Source: Streptomyces sp. NBC_00344
GTDB taxonomy: Bacteria; Actinomycetota; Actinomycetes; Streptomycetales; Streptomycetaceae
Direction: 5' to 3'
DNA: 64,000 bases
Assembly: GCF_036088315.1 (NCBI RefSeq)
Contig: NZ_CP107996.1
Location: 4,057,001 to 4,121,000, forward strand
The notes under the pieces are model-generated. The model made no database searches, had not been told where the DNA came from, and saw nothing but the letters and a program-made list of their open reading frames with translations. The position numbers were made by a program, and so were the translations under genes. Shown one piece after another: positions 45,072-57,366 of the stretch (within the stretch, counting starts at the first letter, position 1; each line of letters opens with the position of its first letter).

Positions 45072-47507
45072 ATGGTGACGTTTGCGCAGGCGCAGGAGCG
45101 CGCGGAGGAGTGGGTCAACGGGGATGTGCCCGCGTATCAGCACCGCGAGGTGCGGGTGCGGGAGTTCGACCTCGGTTTCGTGGTGTGGGCGGAAGACCGT
45201 GCGGACGGTCCTTCGGGCGGTGGTGGCCGGCAGCGTCTGGTGATCGCGCGGGACAGTGGTGAGGCGACGCTGTGGCCGGGACTGCCGGTGGGCGAGGTGG
45301 TCCGCCGTTACGAGGAGGAGTACGGGGCGGCGGGCGATGAGCCGGCGGCGCCGGAGCCGCCGCAGCGCATCGATCTGAACCAGACGTCGTTCCTGCTGAC
45401 TCCGCCGGAGTGGTTGCAGGACGCGGCGGACAGGCTGGGTATTCCCGACCGGCGTTCGGGGGCTGACTCCGCGGGAGCCGGGTTGCCTGAGCCGGTTTCT
45501 CCGGAGCCGGCGGTGTCCGGGCCGGGTGTTCCGGGGGCCGGTGCTTCGGGTGCCGGTCACGAGCCGACGGCCAACGAGGGGGTCCCGCTGGGCGGGACCC
45601 CCTGGGCGGGGACGGACACCAATGCGGGTTCCGGTGCTGACGATGTTTCGGTGCCGTTGCCCGCGACGGTGTTCGCGCCGCCGCTGGCCGGTTTCGACGA
45701 TGACGGCACGCCGCCGCCCGGGGTGCGGCCGGAGGCCAGGACGGAGCTGATGTCCGGGGGCAGCGGGCTGCCACGGACCACGGTGGCGCCCGCGGTCGAC
45801 GGCCCGGAGCCGCATCGGGCGCAGCCGTTGCCGCAGCCTCCGGTGCAGCCCGGCGCCGGCCTCGGCGACAGTGACGGGTCCGGTGACATCTACGACGCGG
45901 CGACCAGCAAGGCGGTGGCGCCGCCTCGGGTGCCGCGGACCCCGCGCGGTGGTGGCCCTTCCACGCCGCCTCCGCCCGGTGCGCCGGGCACGCCGGGTGC
46001 GCGGCCCGGAGCTTCGGTGCCGCCTCCGGCGGCGCCGGCCGGCGGGTACGTGCCGACCCAGCTGGTCTCGCAGCTCGGTCCGGAAGGCCCGCAGCCGCCC
46101 GGCCCGCCCGGCCCGCCCACGCCTCCGCCGTCCGCCGGGGGCGCCGGTCGCGATGTGCACCATGCCGCGACGATGTTCGCCGATCCGAGTCTTGGTGGCC
46201 GGAGCGGTGCGGGTGTGCCGCAGCCTCCGGGGCCGCCCGGGGTTCCCGGTGCGCCGCAGCCGCCCGGCCCGCCCGGGGTTCCCGGTGCGCCGCAGCATCC
46301 TGGTCCGCCCGGTCCGCCCGCTTCTCCGCCGTCCGGTGGGGGCGCCGGTGGCGGTGTGCACCATGCGGAGACCATGCTGGCGGGTCCCGGTCTGGTGGGT
46401 CCGCCGCCTCCGGCCCCCGGTCGGGTGGGTCCGCCGCCTCCGGCACCTGGTCCGGTGGGTCCGCCGCCTCCGGCACCTGGTCCGGTGGGTCCGCCGCAGT
46501 ACGGGTATCCGCCGCAGCAGCCCTCAGGGCTGCCGACGGTGGGGCCCGGCTATCAGGCTGTGCTGCGCTTCCGTGCGCAGGACGGTTCCGAGCAGCAGCT
46601 CATCCGGCGTTCGGCGCCGGGCACTCCTCATCCGGAGTGGCAGATGCTGCATGAGCTGCGGGCCATGAACGTGCCGCCGCAGCAGGTGATCGAGCTGCAT
46701 ACGGAGCTGGAGTCGTGCGAGCTGCCGGGTGGCTACTGCGCGCGGATGATCCGGGAGACCTGGCCGCAGGTCCGGATCACCAGCGTGGCCCCGTACGGCA
46801 GGGATCACGCGAGCCGTCAGCAGGGGATGCAGCATCTGCTCACCCACCAGGGCGAGTTGCATCAGGTGGCGGACGGTCCTGCGCGTCCGGCTCCGGTGCG
46901 GGCTCCGCTGCCGGCGGTTCAGCCGATGCCGCCGATTCCTCCGGAGGGGGTCGCGCACGAGCTGGCGCAGAGCTTCGGGCCGCAGGGTGTCTTCCGCTTC
47001 GACCAGCGGTCCGTCTCGCGTCAGGGCGTGCCGGACATCGTGGCGCAGACGCTGGTGTGGGCGGGGCTGCCGCTGGACTTCGGTCCCTTCTTCTGGGCGC
47101 AGGCCGTGCCGAACCAGCCGGTGCCGACGCTGGCCGAACTCGCCGCTCAGCGTCAGGTGCAGCCTGCTTCGGACGCGGGGTCGTATCTGGTGATGGGGTC
47201 CGACTTCGGCCGGGCGATCTGTGTGCAGTACGGGACGGCGAACATCGTGGCCGTGCCGGTGGAGGCGGGCCCTGGTGGTCAGCCGGTCCCGCCGCAGTTC
47301 GTGAACTCCGGGCTGCCGGAGTTCGTGCGGTCATTGGCCCTGCTGGGCCGTATGTGGCGCCTGCGGTTCGGGCTGACGCCCGAGCAGGCGGGCCGCTGGA
47401 CGGTCGATTTCCAGGCGCAGCTGATGATGCTGGATCCGGCGGCGCTCGGTTCGCCGGAGAGCTGGTGGTCGGTTCTGCTGGAACAAATGTGGGACGGACT
47501 GCTCTGA
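45072..47507 (+). CDS. Deaminase-SUKH-4 fusion protein with collagen-like linker
   Basis: 811 residues from ATG 45072. Residues 1-85 form a compact domain (VTFAQAQERAEEWVNGDVPA). About 90-500 is low-complexity Pro/Gly linker with exact tandem repeats and two copies of a VHHA-x-TM motif. A deaminase-like domain at about 490-590 has HPEW (near 518) and CELPGGYC (near 549-556), matching nucleic-acid/nucleotide deaminases of the XOO_2897 type. The last about 185 residues look like a SUKH-4 immunity domain (GVFRFDQRSVSRQGVPDIVA to WWSVLLEQMWDGLL). Toxin and immunity modules in one chain is unusual; the domain names are from memory of the families. Confidence 0.7.
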   Translation: MVTFAQAQERAEEWVNGDVPAYQHREVRVREFDLGFVVWAEDRADGPSGGGGRQRLVIARDSGEATLWPGLPVGEVVRRYEEEYGAAGDEPAAPEPPQRIDLNQTSFLLTPPEWLQDAADRLGIPDRRSGADSAGAGLPEPVSPEPAVSGPGVPGAGASGAGHEPTANEGVPLGGTPWAGTDTNAGSGADDVSVPLPATVFAPPLAGFDDDGTPPPGVRPEARTELMSGGSGLPRTTVAPAVDGPEPHRAQPLPQPPVQPGAGLGDSDGSGDIYDAATSKAVAPPRVPRTPRGGGPSTPPPPGAPGTPGARPGASVPPPAAPAGGYVPTQLVSQLGPEGPQPPGPPGPPTPPPSAGGAGRDVHHAATMFADPSLGGRSGAGVPQPPGPPGVPGAPQPPGPPGVPGAPQHPGPPGPPASPPSGGGAGGGVHHAETMLAGPGLVGPPPPAPGRVGPPPPAPGPVGPPPPAPGPVGPPQYGYPPQQPSGLPTVGPGYQAVLRFRAQDGSEQQLIRRSAPGTPHPEWQMLHELRAMNVPPQQVIELHTELESCELPGGYCARMIRETWPQVRITSVAPYGRDHASRQQGMQHLLTHQGELHQVADGPARPAPVRAPLPAVQPMPPIPPEGVAHELAQSFGPQGVFRFDQRSVSRQGVPDIVAQTLVWAGLPLDFGPFFWAQAVPNQPVPTLAELAAQRQVQPASDAGSYLVMGSDFGRAICVQYGTANIVAVPVEAGPGGQPVPPQFVNSGLPEFVRSLALLGRMWRLRFGLTPEQAGRWTVDFQAQLMMLDPAALGSPESWWSVLLEQMWDGLL
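46394..46497 (+). repeat. 30-bp tandem repeats in the fusion gene linker
   Basis: A 30-base unit beginning GGTGGGTCCGCCGCCTCCGG occurs three times (46394, 46424, 46454) and then partially at 46484. Units two and three are identical. They encode VGPPPPAPGP. Just upstream, near 46210-46300, a 36-base unit encodes PPGPPGVPGAPQ twice. Confidence 0.85.
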
Positions 47508-47554
47508 TCGGGTTCTGATCGGGGTCCGGGCGAGCACCCGGGCAGGTCCTTCGA

Positions 47555-47591
47555 GAGGCGTCCGGCCGCGGTATTCGCGGCCGGACGCCTC
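47555..47591 (+). terminator. Strong terminator after the deaminase/SUKH-4 gene
   Basis: A perfect 16-bp stem, 47555-47570 with 47576-47591 (left arm GAGGCGTCCGGCCGCG), with a GTATT loop and then CTGT. Ends the SUKH-1/fusion operon. Confidence 0.75.
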
Positions 47592-47801
47592 TGTCGTGTG
47601 CGCTGCGCGTGTCCGGATGCTGCGGGTGTTCGGCGCTGTGATGCCGACTTCTGAGCCGGGTTGCCGCATCCTGGAGGTTCGGATGGGCGGAGTGTCGCGT
47701 TATGGGCGCTTCGCGATGATCCATCAGGATGTGCGCCGGGTCATGTTGAGTGCCGTGTCGCGTGCCGTGTCGCGTGTTGTGTTCGAAGAGGGGCTTGAAG
47801 G

Positions 47802-48692
47802 ATGAGTGCAGCATCGGAGTCACCTCATGGCTTCACCGGTGTCCGGGGCCGTGGGTACCGGGTGGAACAGGTGGACCGGTTTGTCGCCGGCCTCTCGGCG
47901 GACCGCGACGAGGCGTGGGAGCGTGCCGCGCGGCTGACGGTGCTCGAGAAGGAGATGGCGGCCTCGGCCGCCGAGTTGCGGGAGCGGGTAGCGGAACTGG
48001 CCCCGCAGACGTACGAGTCGCTGGGCGAGCGGGCCCGGGCTCTGATCGGCCTGGTGGACGCGGAGGCCGAAGCGCTGCGTACCGATGCCGGGGAGGCGGC
48101 TGAGCGGTTGCGTGACGAGGCCCGCGCCGCGGAGCAGGAGCTGCGGGATGCCTCGCGTGCGTACGCCGATGAGCTGCTGGCCGGGGGTGAGGCGTATGCG
48201 CAGCAGGTGCTGACCGCCGCGCAGTCCACCTCGGACGAGCTGAGGATCGGGTCGAGGCAGGACGTGAAGCAGTGGCGCGGCGAGGCGCTGGCCGTGCTGC
48301 GGGAGATGCGCACGCGGTGTGCGGGCGAGCTGGCGGCGCAGGAGAAGGATCAGGCGGAGCGCTGGGCTGCCGCGGAGAGTGAACTCCAGGCCAGGGAGGA
48401 GCATTTCGATGCCCGGCACTCGGAACTGATCTCCCGTGCGGAGGGCCGGCTCTCGGACGCTCAGCGGGTTCTGGCAGCGACGGAGGAGTCGGCGGCTCAG
48501 GAGCAGGAGGAGGCGGAGGCCCGGGGTGCGGAGCTGGTCGCACTGGCGACGGCGCGGGCGGAGCGTACGGAGCGGGAGACGGAGCGGATGCTCCGGGAGA
48601 GCGACGCGACGCAGGAGGAGCTGCGGGCGCATCTGTCGCATGTGCGGAGCAGTCTGGCCGCGCTGACCGGGCGGGCGCCCGCGGAGGGCTGA
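47802..48692 (+). CDS. DivIVA-like coiled-coil (cellulose-binding-annotated) protein
   Basis: 296 residues. It begins with a DivIVA-type motif (FTGVRGRGYRVEQVDRFVAG) and then is almost wholly alpha-helical coiled coil of Ala/Glu/Arg (RERVAELAPQTYESLGERAR, AEARGAELVALATARAERTE). Such proteins (related to DivIVA, Scy and FilP) organise polar growth or the cytoskeleton in Streptomyces; the common database name of cellulose-binding protein is historic. Start ATG 47802 follows a GAAGGA site. Confidence 0.75.
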   Translation: MSAASESPHGFTGVRGRGYRVEQVDRFVAGLSADRDEAWERAARLTVLEKEMAASAAELRERVAELAPQTYESLGERARALIGLVDAEAEALRTDAGEAAERLRDEARAAEQELRDASRAYADELLAGGEAYAQQVLTAAQSTSDELRIGSRQDVKQWRGEALAVLREMRTRCAGELAAQEKDQAERWAAAESELQAREEHFDARHSELISRAEGRLSDAQRVLAATEESAAQEQEEAEARGAELVALATARAERTERETERMLRESDATQEELRAHLSHVRSSLAALTGRAPAEG

Positions 48693-48796
48693 CCTTCCCG
48701 AGGTCCCTTCAGCAGGATCTCTTCACTGTGCAGGTATCCGGTCCGGCTGTTCGCCGGCCCGCACCTCCGGCCGGGTGAGGGTGCAGTCCGCCCCTG

Positions 48797-48828
48797 AGGG
48801 GTCGTCCACCCGGAGGTGGACGACCCCT
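48797..48828 (+). terminator. Terminator after coiled-coil gene
   Basis: GGGGTCGTCCACC (48798-48810) pairs perfectly with GGTGGACGACCCC (48815-48827) around CGGA; a flanking A-T pair extends it to 14 bp. About 105 bases past the stop. Confidence 0.75.
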
Positions 48829-49064
48829 AGGGCCCGACCCCTACTCATGGCCGGGGGACGTTCGTCCACGCGGAGGAGGAGAAAGGGGCGGTCCGCTCCT
48901 TAACGTTTTGTCATGGCTGGTGCAGCCGTCCGTCCGCGGGGCCGGGGTGGGGAAAACCCCAGGGCGGAGACGGATACACGCACCAGTGTGCCGGCGCCCT
49001 GGGCTCGACAGACTCCAGGTGTACCGGGTGACCGGACGTGATGGACCGACCGAGGAGACTGACC

Positions 49065-49853
49065 GTGACAACGGCTGTGACCATTCCCAGGCACGGGGGC
49101 ACTGGAGGGCGAACGGCCGTTGCCGCGCGAGCGCGGCAGGTCGTCAAGGCGTACGGATCGGGGGAGACCAGGGTCGTCGCGCTCGACCACGTCGATGTGG
49201 ACATCGCGCGTGGACAGTTCACCGCGATCATGGGTCCCTCCGGGTCCGGCAAGTCCACGCTGATGCACTGTCTCGCGGGTCTCGACACGGTGAGTTCGGG
49301 TCAGATCCTGCTGGACGAGACCGAGATCACCGGGCTGAAGGACAAGAAGCTCACGCAGCTGCGCAGGGACCGTATCGGCTTCATCTTCCAGGCGTTCAAC
49401 CTGCTGCCGACGCTCAACGCGATCGAGAACATCACGCTGCCGATGGACATCGCGGGGCGCAGGCCGGATCCGGAGTGGCTGCGTCAGGTCGTGGAGACGG
49501 TGGGTCTCGCGGACCGGCTGAAGCACCGGCCGACGCAGTTGTCCGGCGGCCAGCAGCAGCGGGTCGCCGTGGCGCGCGCGCTCGCGGCACGGCCGGAGAT
49601 CATCTTTGGTGATGAGCCGACCGGGAACCTGGACTCCAGGGCCGGCGCCGAGGTGCTCGGCTTCCTGCGGAAGTCGGTGTCGGAGCTCGGCCAGACCATC
49701 GTGATGGTCACTCATGACCCGGTGGCCGCCTCGTATGCGGACCGGGTGCTGTATCTCGCGGACGGCAGGATCGTGGACGAGATGTACGGTCCGACCGCCG
49801 ACCAGGTTCTCGACCGTATGAAGGACTTCGACGCGCGCGGGCGGACGTCATGA
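49065..49853 (+). CDS. ABC transporter ATP-binding protein (MacB/LolD type)
   Basis: 262 residues from GTG 49065, preceded by GAGGAGA at six bases. Walker A GPSGSGKST, Q loop in FIFQAFNLLPTLN, signature LSGGQQQRVAVARAL, Walker B IIFGDEPTGNLD and switch His VMVTHDP. The DEPTGNLDS form is typical of MacB/LolD ATPases that power FtsX-like permeases. Its stop overlaps the permease start as ATGA. Confidence 0.92.
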   Translation: MTTAVTIPRHGGTGGRTAVAARARQVVKAYGSGETRVVALDHVDVDIARGQFTAIMGPSGSGKSTLMHCLAGLDTVSSGQILLDETEITGLKDKKLTQLRRDRIGFIFQAFNLLPTLNAIENITLPMDIAGRRPDPEWLRQVVETVGLADRLKHRPTQLSGGQQQRVAVARALAARPEIIFGDEPTGNLDSRAGAEVLGFLRKSVSELGQTIVMVTHDPVAASYADRVLYLADGRIVDEMYGPTADQVLDRMKDFDARGRTS

Positions 49854-52420
49854 CCGTCTGGAAGACGTCGATGCGCAACTTCTTCGCGCACAAGGGACGG
49901 ATGGCGCTCTCCGCCATCGCGGTCCTGCTGTCGGTGGCGTTCGTGTGCGGCACTCTCGTCTTCACCGACACCATGAACACCACGTTCGACAAGCTGTTCG
50001 CGGCGTCGGCATCGGACGTGACGGTTCTGCCGAAGTCCGCGAAGACCGACGACACCCCGCGGAACGGCAAGCCGGTCTCGCTGCCGGCCTCCGCCGTGCG
50101 CCGGGTGGCGGCGGCCGACGGTGTCGAGGCGGCCGACGGCGCGGTCACCAGCATGAGCGTGACCGTCGTCAACAGCGCCAACAAGAACATGGGTTCCAGC
50201 ACCGGTGCGCCGACCATCGCCGGGAACTGGACCTCCCACGAGGCCAGGTCGATGGAGATCACCTCCGGGCACGGGCCACGCAACGCGGCCGAGGTGATGG
50301 TCGACGCGGACACCGCGAAGAAGCACCACCTCGCGCTCGGCGACACACTGCGCACCATCGCGGCGACGGGTGACATCACGGCCAGGATCTCCGGGATCGC
50401 CACGTTCAAGGTGACCAACCCCGGTGCGGCCGTCGTGTACTTCGACACCGCGACGGCGCAGCGGAAGCTGCTCGGCGGACCCGATCTCTTCACGAGCATC
50501 GCCGTCACCGCCAAGCCCGGGGTGAGCGACATCCGGCTGAAGCGCTACGTGGAGTCGGCGCTGCCGGGTCCGTACAAGTTCCAGACCCAGAAGGAGAACG
50601 CGGACGCGAACCGTGACTCCATGGGCTCCTTCCTCAAGGTGATGAAGTACGCGATGCTCGGCTTCGCGGGAATCGCCTTCCTCGTCGGCATCTTCCTGAT
50701 CATCAACACCTTCTCGATGCTGGTGGCCCAGCGGACCCGGGAAATCGGTCTGATGCGGGCGCTGGGTTCCAGCCGCAAGCAGGTCAACCGTTCGGTGCTG
50801 GTGGAGGCGCTGCTGCTCGGCCTGTTCGGTTCGGTACTCGGGGTCGGCGCCGGTGTGGGGCTGGCCGTGGGGCTGATGAAGCTGATGGGCGCCGTGGGCA
50901 TGGATCTGTCCACCGATGACCTGACGGTGAGGTGGACGACGCCGGTCGTCGGCATGCTGCTCGGTGTCATCGTGACGGTCGTCGCCGCGTATGTTCCGGC
51001 CCGGCGGGCCGGCAAGACCTCCCCGATGGCCGCGCTGCGGGACGCCGGTACTCCGGCGGACGGCAGGGCCGGCTGGATCCGGGCCGGGATCGGTCTGGTG
51101 CTCACCGGTGCGGGTGCGGCGGGTCTCTTCCTGGCGGCGGGCGCCGACAAGTCGAGCGAGGGGTCGCTGTATCTCGGTGCGGGTGTGGTCCTCACCCTGG
51201 TCGGCTTCGTGGTGATCGGTCCGCTGCTCGCGGGGGTGGTGGTCCGGGCGATCAGCGCGCTGGTGCTCAGGATGTTCGGCCCGGTCGGGCGGATGGCGGA
51301 GCGCAACGCGCTGCGCAACCCGCGGCGTACCGGGGCGACGGGTGCCGCGCTGATGATCGGGCTCGCCCTGGTGGCCTGTCTGTCGGTGGTCGGCTCGTCG
51401 ATGGTGGCTTCGGCCACGTCCGAGCTGGACAGGTCGGTGGGTGCGGACTTCATCGTCCGACATGATCAGAACCAGCCGATTGTGCCGGACGCGGCGAAGG
51501 CGATGGAATCGGTGCCCGGTCTCGAACATGTCACCAGAATGAAGACCATCGATGCCACTATCACCGCTCCGAACGGCTCGAAGGAAACGACGTCGCTCTC
51601 CGCTACAGATCCTTCGTATACGAAGGATCTACGGCGTGAGGTGATGTCCGGTGATCTGGCGGCCGCATACGGCAGGGACGCGATGTCGGTAGGCGACAAT
51701 TTCGCGGATGCGAAGCACGTCGGGGTCGGCGATGAACTAGATGTCGATTTCGGGGATGGCCACACAGCGAAGCTGAGGGTAGCGGCCATCACATCGGATA
51801 ACACCGCGGTCGACCGTGGTTCCATGTACCTCAACATCAGTACTGTGGAACTGTACATTCCCGTCGACAGGATGCCGTTGAACGACGTCATGTTCGCAAC
51901 ATCCAAGGACGGTCATGAAAAGCAGGCCTACGCGTCACTTAAACGAGCGATGCAGGATTATCCGCAGTACCAGGTGCGTGATCAGACGGACTTCAAGAAG
52001 AACCTGAGGGATCAGATCGGTCAGCTGCTCAACATTGTCTACGGGTTGCTGGCGCTGGCGATCGTCGTAGCGGTGCTTGGCGTGGTGAATACGCTCGCAC
52101 TCTCGGTTGTGGAGCGGACCCGGGAGATCGGCCTGATGCGGGCGATCGGCCTCTCGCGCCGGCAGTTGCGGCGGATGATCCGACTGGAGTCAGTGGTCAT
52201 CGCACTTTTCGGTGCGCTGCTCGGCCTGGGGCTGGGAATGGGCTGGGGGGCCACAGCGCACAAGCTGCTCGCTCTCGAAGGTATGGCTGTGCTGGAAATA
52301 CCGTGGCTGACCATCACTGGCGTCTTCGTTGCCTCGGCCTTCGTGGGACTGCTCGCCGCGCTGATCCCGGCCTTCCGAGCGGGCCGGATGAACGTGCTGA
52401 ACGCGATTGCTTCGGATTAG
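49850..52420 (+). CDS. FtsX-like ABC permease (MacB type, duplicated)
   Basis: 856 residues. An N-terminal helix and a MacB periplasmic-type domain are followed by three helices with the FtsX motif (TREIGLMRALGSSRKQVNRS). A second extracytoplasmic domain and three more helices follow (repeat TREIGLMRAIGLSRRQLRRM). It acts with the preceding ATPase as a mechanotransmission pump or lipoprotein/peptide exporter. From about 51480 to the stop the base composition is visibly lower in GC than the first two thirds. Confidence 0.88.
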   Translation: MTVWKTSMRNFFAHKGRMALSAIAVLLSVAFVCGTLVFTDTMNTTFDKLFAASASDVTVLPKSAKTDDTPRNGKPVSLPASAVRRVAAADGVEAADGAVTSMSVTVVNSANKNMGSSTGAPTIAGNWTSHEARSMEITSGHGPRNAAEVMVDADTAKKHHLALGDTLRTIAATGDITARISGIATFKVTNPGAAVVYFDTATAQRKLLGGPDLFTSIAVTAKPGVSDIRLKRYVESALPGPYKFQTQKENADANRDSMGSFLKVMKYAMLGFAGIAFLVGIFLIINTFSMLVAQRTREIGLMRALGSSRKQVNRSVLVEALLLGLFGSVLGVGAGVGLAVGLMKLMGAVGMDLSTDDLTVRWTTPVVGMLLGVIVTVVAAYVPARRAGKTSPMAALRDAGTPADGRAGWIRAGIGLVLTGAGAAGLFLAAGADKSSEGSLYLGAGVVLTLVGFVVIGPLLAGVVVRAISALVLRMFGPVGRMAERNALRNPRRTGATGAALMIGLALVACLSVVGSSMVASATSELDRSVGADFIVRHDQNQPIVPDAAKAMESVPGLEHVTRMKTIDATITAPNGSKETTSLSATDPSYTKDLRREVMSGDLAAAYGRDAMSVGDNFADAKHVGVGDELDVDFGDGHTAKLRVAAITSDNTAVDRGSMYLNISTVELYIPVDRMPLNDVMFATSKDGHEKQAYASLKRAMQDYPQYQVRDQTDFKKNLRDQIGQLLNIVYGLLALAIVVAVLGVVNTLALSVVERTREIGLMRAIGLSRRQLRRMIRLESVVIALFGALLGLGLGMGWGATAHKLLALEGMAVLEIPWLTITGVFVASAFVGLLAALIPAFRAGRMNVLNAIASD
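51607..51630. repeat. 24-bp perfect palindrome inside the permease gene
   Basis: Every base of 51607-51630 pairs with its mirror; the left arm is AGATCCTTCGTA. It encodes part of TDPSYTKD and is not near a promoter. It lies inside the lower-GC portion of the gene. Confidence 0.8.
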
Positions 52421-52430
52421 TGCGATTGTC

Positions 52431-52470
52431 GTGGGGAAGCCCCGGACACATGTGCCCGGGGCTTCCCCAC
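52431..52470. terminator. 40-base near-perfect palindrome between convergent genes
   Basis: GTGGGGAAGCCCCGG (52431-52445) pairs exactly with 52456-52470; the loop also holds CACATGTG. It sits between the permease stop (52420) and the convergent phospholipase stop (52492) and can end transcription in both directions. Confidence 0.8.
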
Positions 52471-52491
52471 GAGTATCCGCACGGGTCTCTG

Positions 52492-53028
52492 TCAGTTGAA
52501 GGACTTGACGGTGTTGTAGTACTTGGTAGCCGTCTTGAAGCACGCGGCTTTCAGCCTCTTCCGCGCTGCGGCCGGGTACGGGTCGGCCCAGATGAACCTG
52601 TTGCACACGGACCGCATGTCGCGGAGGAATGCCTTGTCGACCCGCTTCTTGTGGTCGCGATGGAACTTGGACGTGCCAACCGTTTTCTTGAAGTTTCGAT
52701 ATCCGAAGTCGTGCCGCCAGCAGGGGAATTTGAAGTCATAACCCCCGGGGAGGGTGTCCGGGGCCCATGAGCACCCATCCGTCTTCCAGTTGAATCCATA
52801 TTTCTTGATTCCGGCGCTGTTCCGGTTTCCCAGATCGCTGTACCATCTGTCCTGCGATGCCGAACTGTCGCCGGTGATGGATTTGAGTTTGTTCACTTTT
52901 GCTGTCTTGCTGATCGAGGAAGCGGCCGACACGGTTGCAGGAGGTGCGACCGCGAGTGCTGGCGCAGCTGTGGTGAGAATGATGGCGCCAGTGAGGGCGA
53001 TTCCGTGAAAACTGCGAAGTGTGTTCAA
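52492..53028 (-). CDS. Secreted phospholipase A2 (prokaryotic type)
   Basis: 178 residues from TTG 53028, which has GGAG seven bases upstream; no ATG or good GTG alternative gives a complete signal peptide. Sec signal: FHGIALTGAIILTTAAPALA. The mature part has the PLA2 catalytic pair in PCWRHDFGYRNFKK and the metal/substrate region DGCSWAPDTLPGGYDF, with two disulfide-type Cys pairs (DGC/PC, VC/AC). It resembles the small secreted Streptomyces PLA2. The gene is lower in GC than its neighbours. Confidence 0.8.
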   Translation of the reverse strand: MNTLRSFHGIALTGAIILTTAAPALAVAPPATVSAASSISKTAKVNKLKSITGDSSASQDRWYSDLGNRNSAGIKKYGFNWKTDGCSWAPDTLPGGYDFKFPCWRHDFGYRNFKKTVGTSKFHRDHKKRVDKAFLRDMRSVCNRFIWADPYPAAARKRLKAACFKTATKYYNTVKSFN

Positions 53029-53398
53029 TGTTGCACTCCATATCCGCTCGGTGACAGCGTGGATCTTTACATTGCTGTGAGTCCGTGGCAAACAGTTTTG
53101 GCGAATCCGGTGGTGGTCGATAAGTGGAACCAAATATTCCATGCCTCTTGACCTGGGTTTTCGACGCTCAGCTATGGCGTATGCCGATTTTGGTATATGC
53201 GTTTCTCGGCATGCCGAACGATGGGGTGGCAATGTCAATGAGTGGTTGAATCGGCGACAAGTTGTTGGCCGAGCCGGAACGTCGTTCGAAGCTCAGATTT
53301 ACCTCAACCGCCAGTAGCGCCCCGAGAGTCCGCTTACAGTTTCCACGGCTGGTCCGTGCCGTGGCGCGGTGCCTGGGCTGGAAATGGGGGGAAGTTTC
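53029..53398. other. Lower-GC intergenic region between PLA2 and XRE genes
   Basis: 370 bases without a convincing gene. It holds the divergent promoters of the phospholipase and the XRE regulator. Base composition falls to about half GC at 53041-53160. No repeat was seen that could be called an operator. Confidence 0.4.
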
Positions 53399-53701
53399 AT
53401 GGGGAGCCGACTGGCGGATAATGTTGTCAGCAACGACTCGAAGGATGACCTGGAGAAGCCCTTCGGTCTCGCTGTACGAGCGCGCCGCCGAGAGGTCGGC
53501 ATGACCCAGGCGCAGCTGGCGCGGGTGTCCGGAATGAGTCAGGCGGCTATATCTCGTCTTGAGCGCGGGAAGTGTATGCCCACCATTCCGTTGCTGAAGC
53601 GGGTGGCGGTGGCGCTGAATTCTGTGCTCTACGTCGCGATCGAGCCCAGGAATCGTGTGGCGGTTGCGTTTCGGGACATCGCCCGGCCGCCCCGGACCTG
53701 A
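53399..53701 (+). CDS. XRE-family transcriptional regulator
   Basis: 100 residues from ATG 53399, after GGGGGGAAG. A Cro/CI-type helix-turn-helix occupies about residues 25-80: AVRARRREVGMTQAQLARVS, then SQAAISRLERGKCMPTIPLL. There is no ligand domain. It is divergent from the phospholipase gene across 370 bp, so it may control it; an associated toxin gene is not seen. Confidence 0.8.
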   Translation: MGSRLADNVVSNDSKDDLEKPFGLAVRARRREVGMTQAQLARVSGMSQAAISRLERGKCMPTIPLLKRVAVALNSVLYVAIEPRNRVAVAFRDIARPPRT

Positions 53702-53826
53702 CGGCCGGGGCATGGAGGGGGAGGGCGGGAGATGCTGTACCACGCGGAAAGCGCCGTACGCTGGAGAACCCCGGCCCGTGACACGTGTCGGGCCGTTCGC
53801 GTTGCCCACGACGGAAAGCGTTCTTC

Positions 53827-57366
<3,540 letters not shown>

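Noticed and set aside
49712..51529. 605-codon minus-strand open frame opposite the ABC genes
   Set aside because: It is rich in Arg/His/Gln, has no domain and fully overlaps the clear permease gene.
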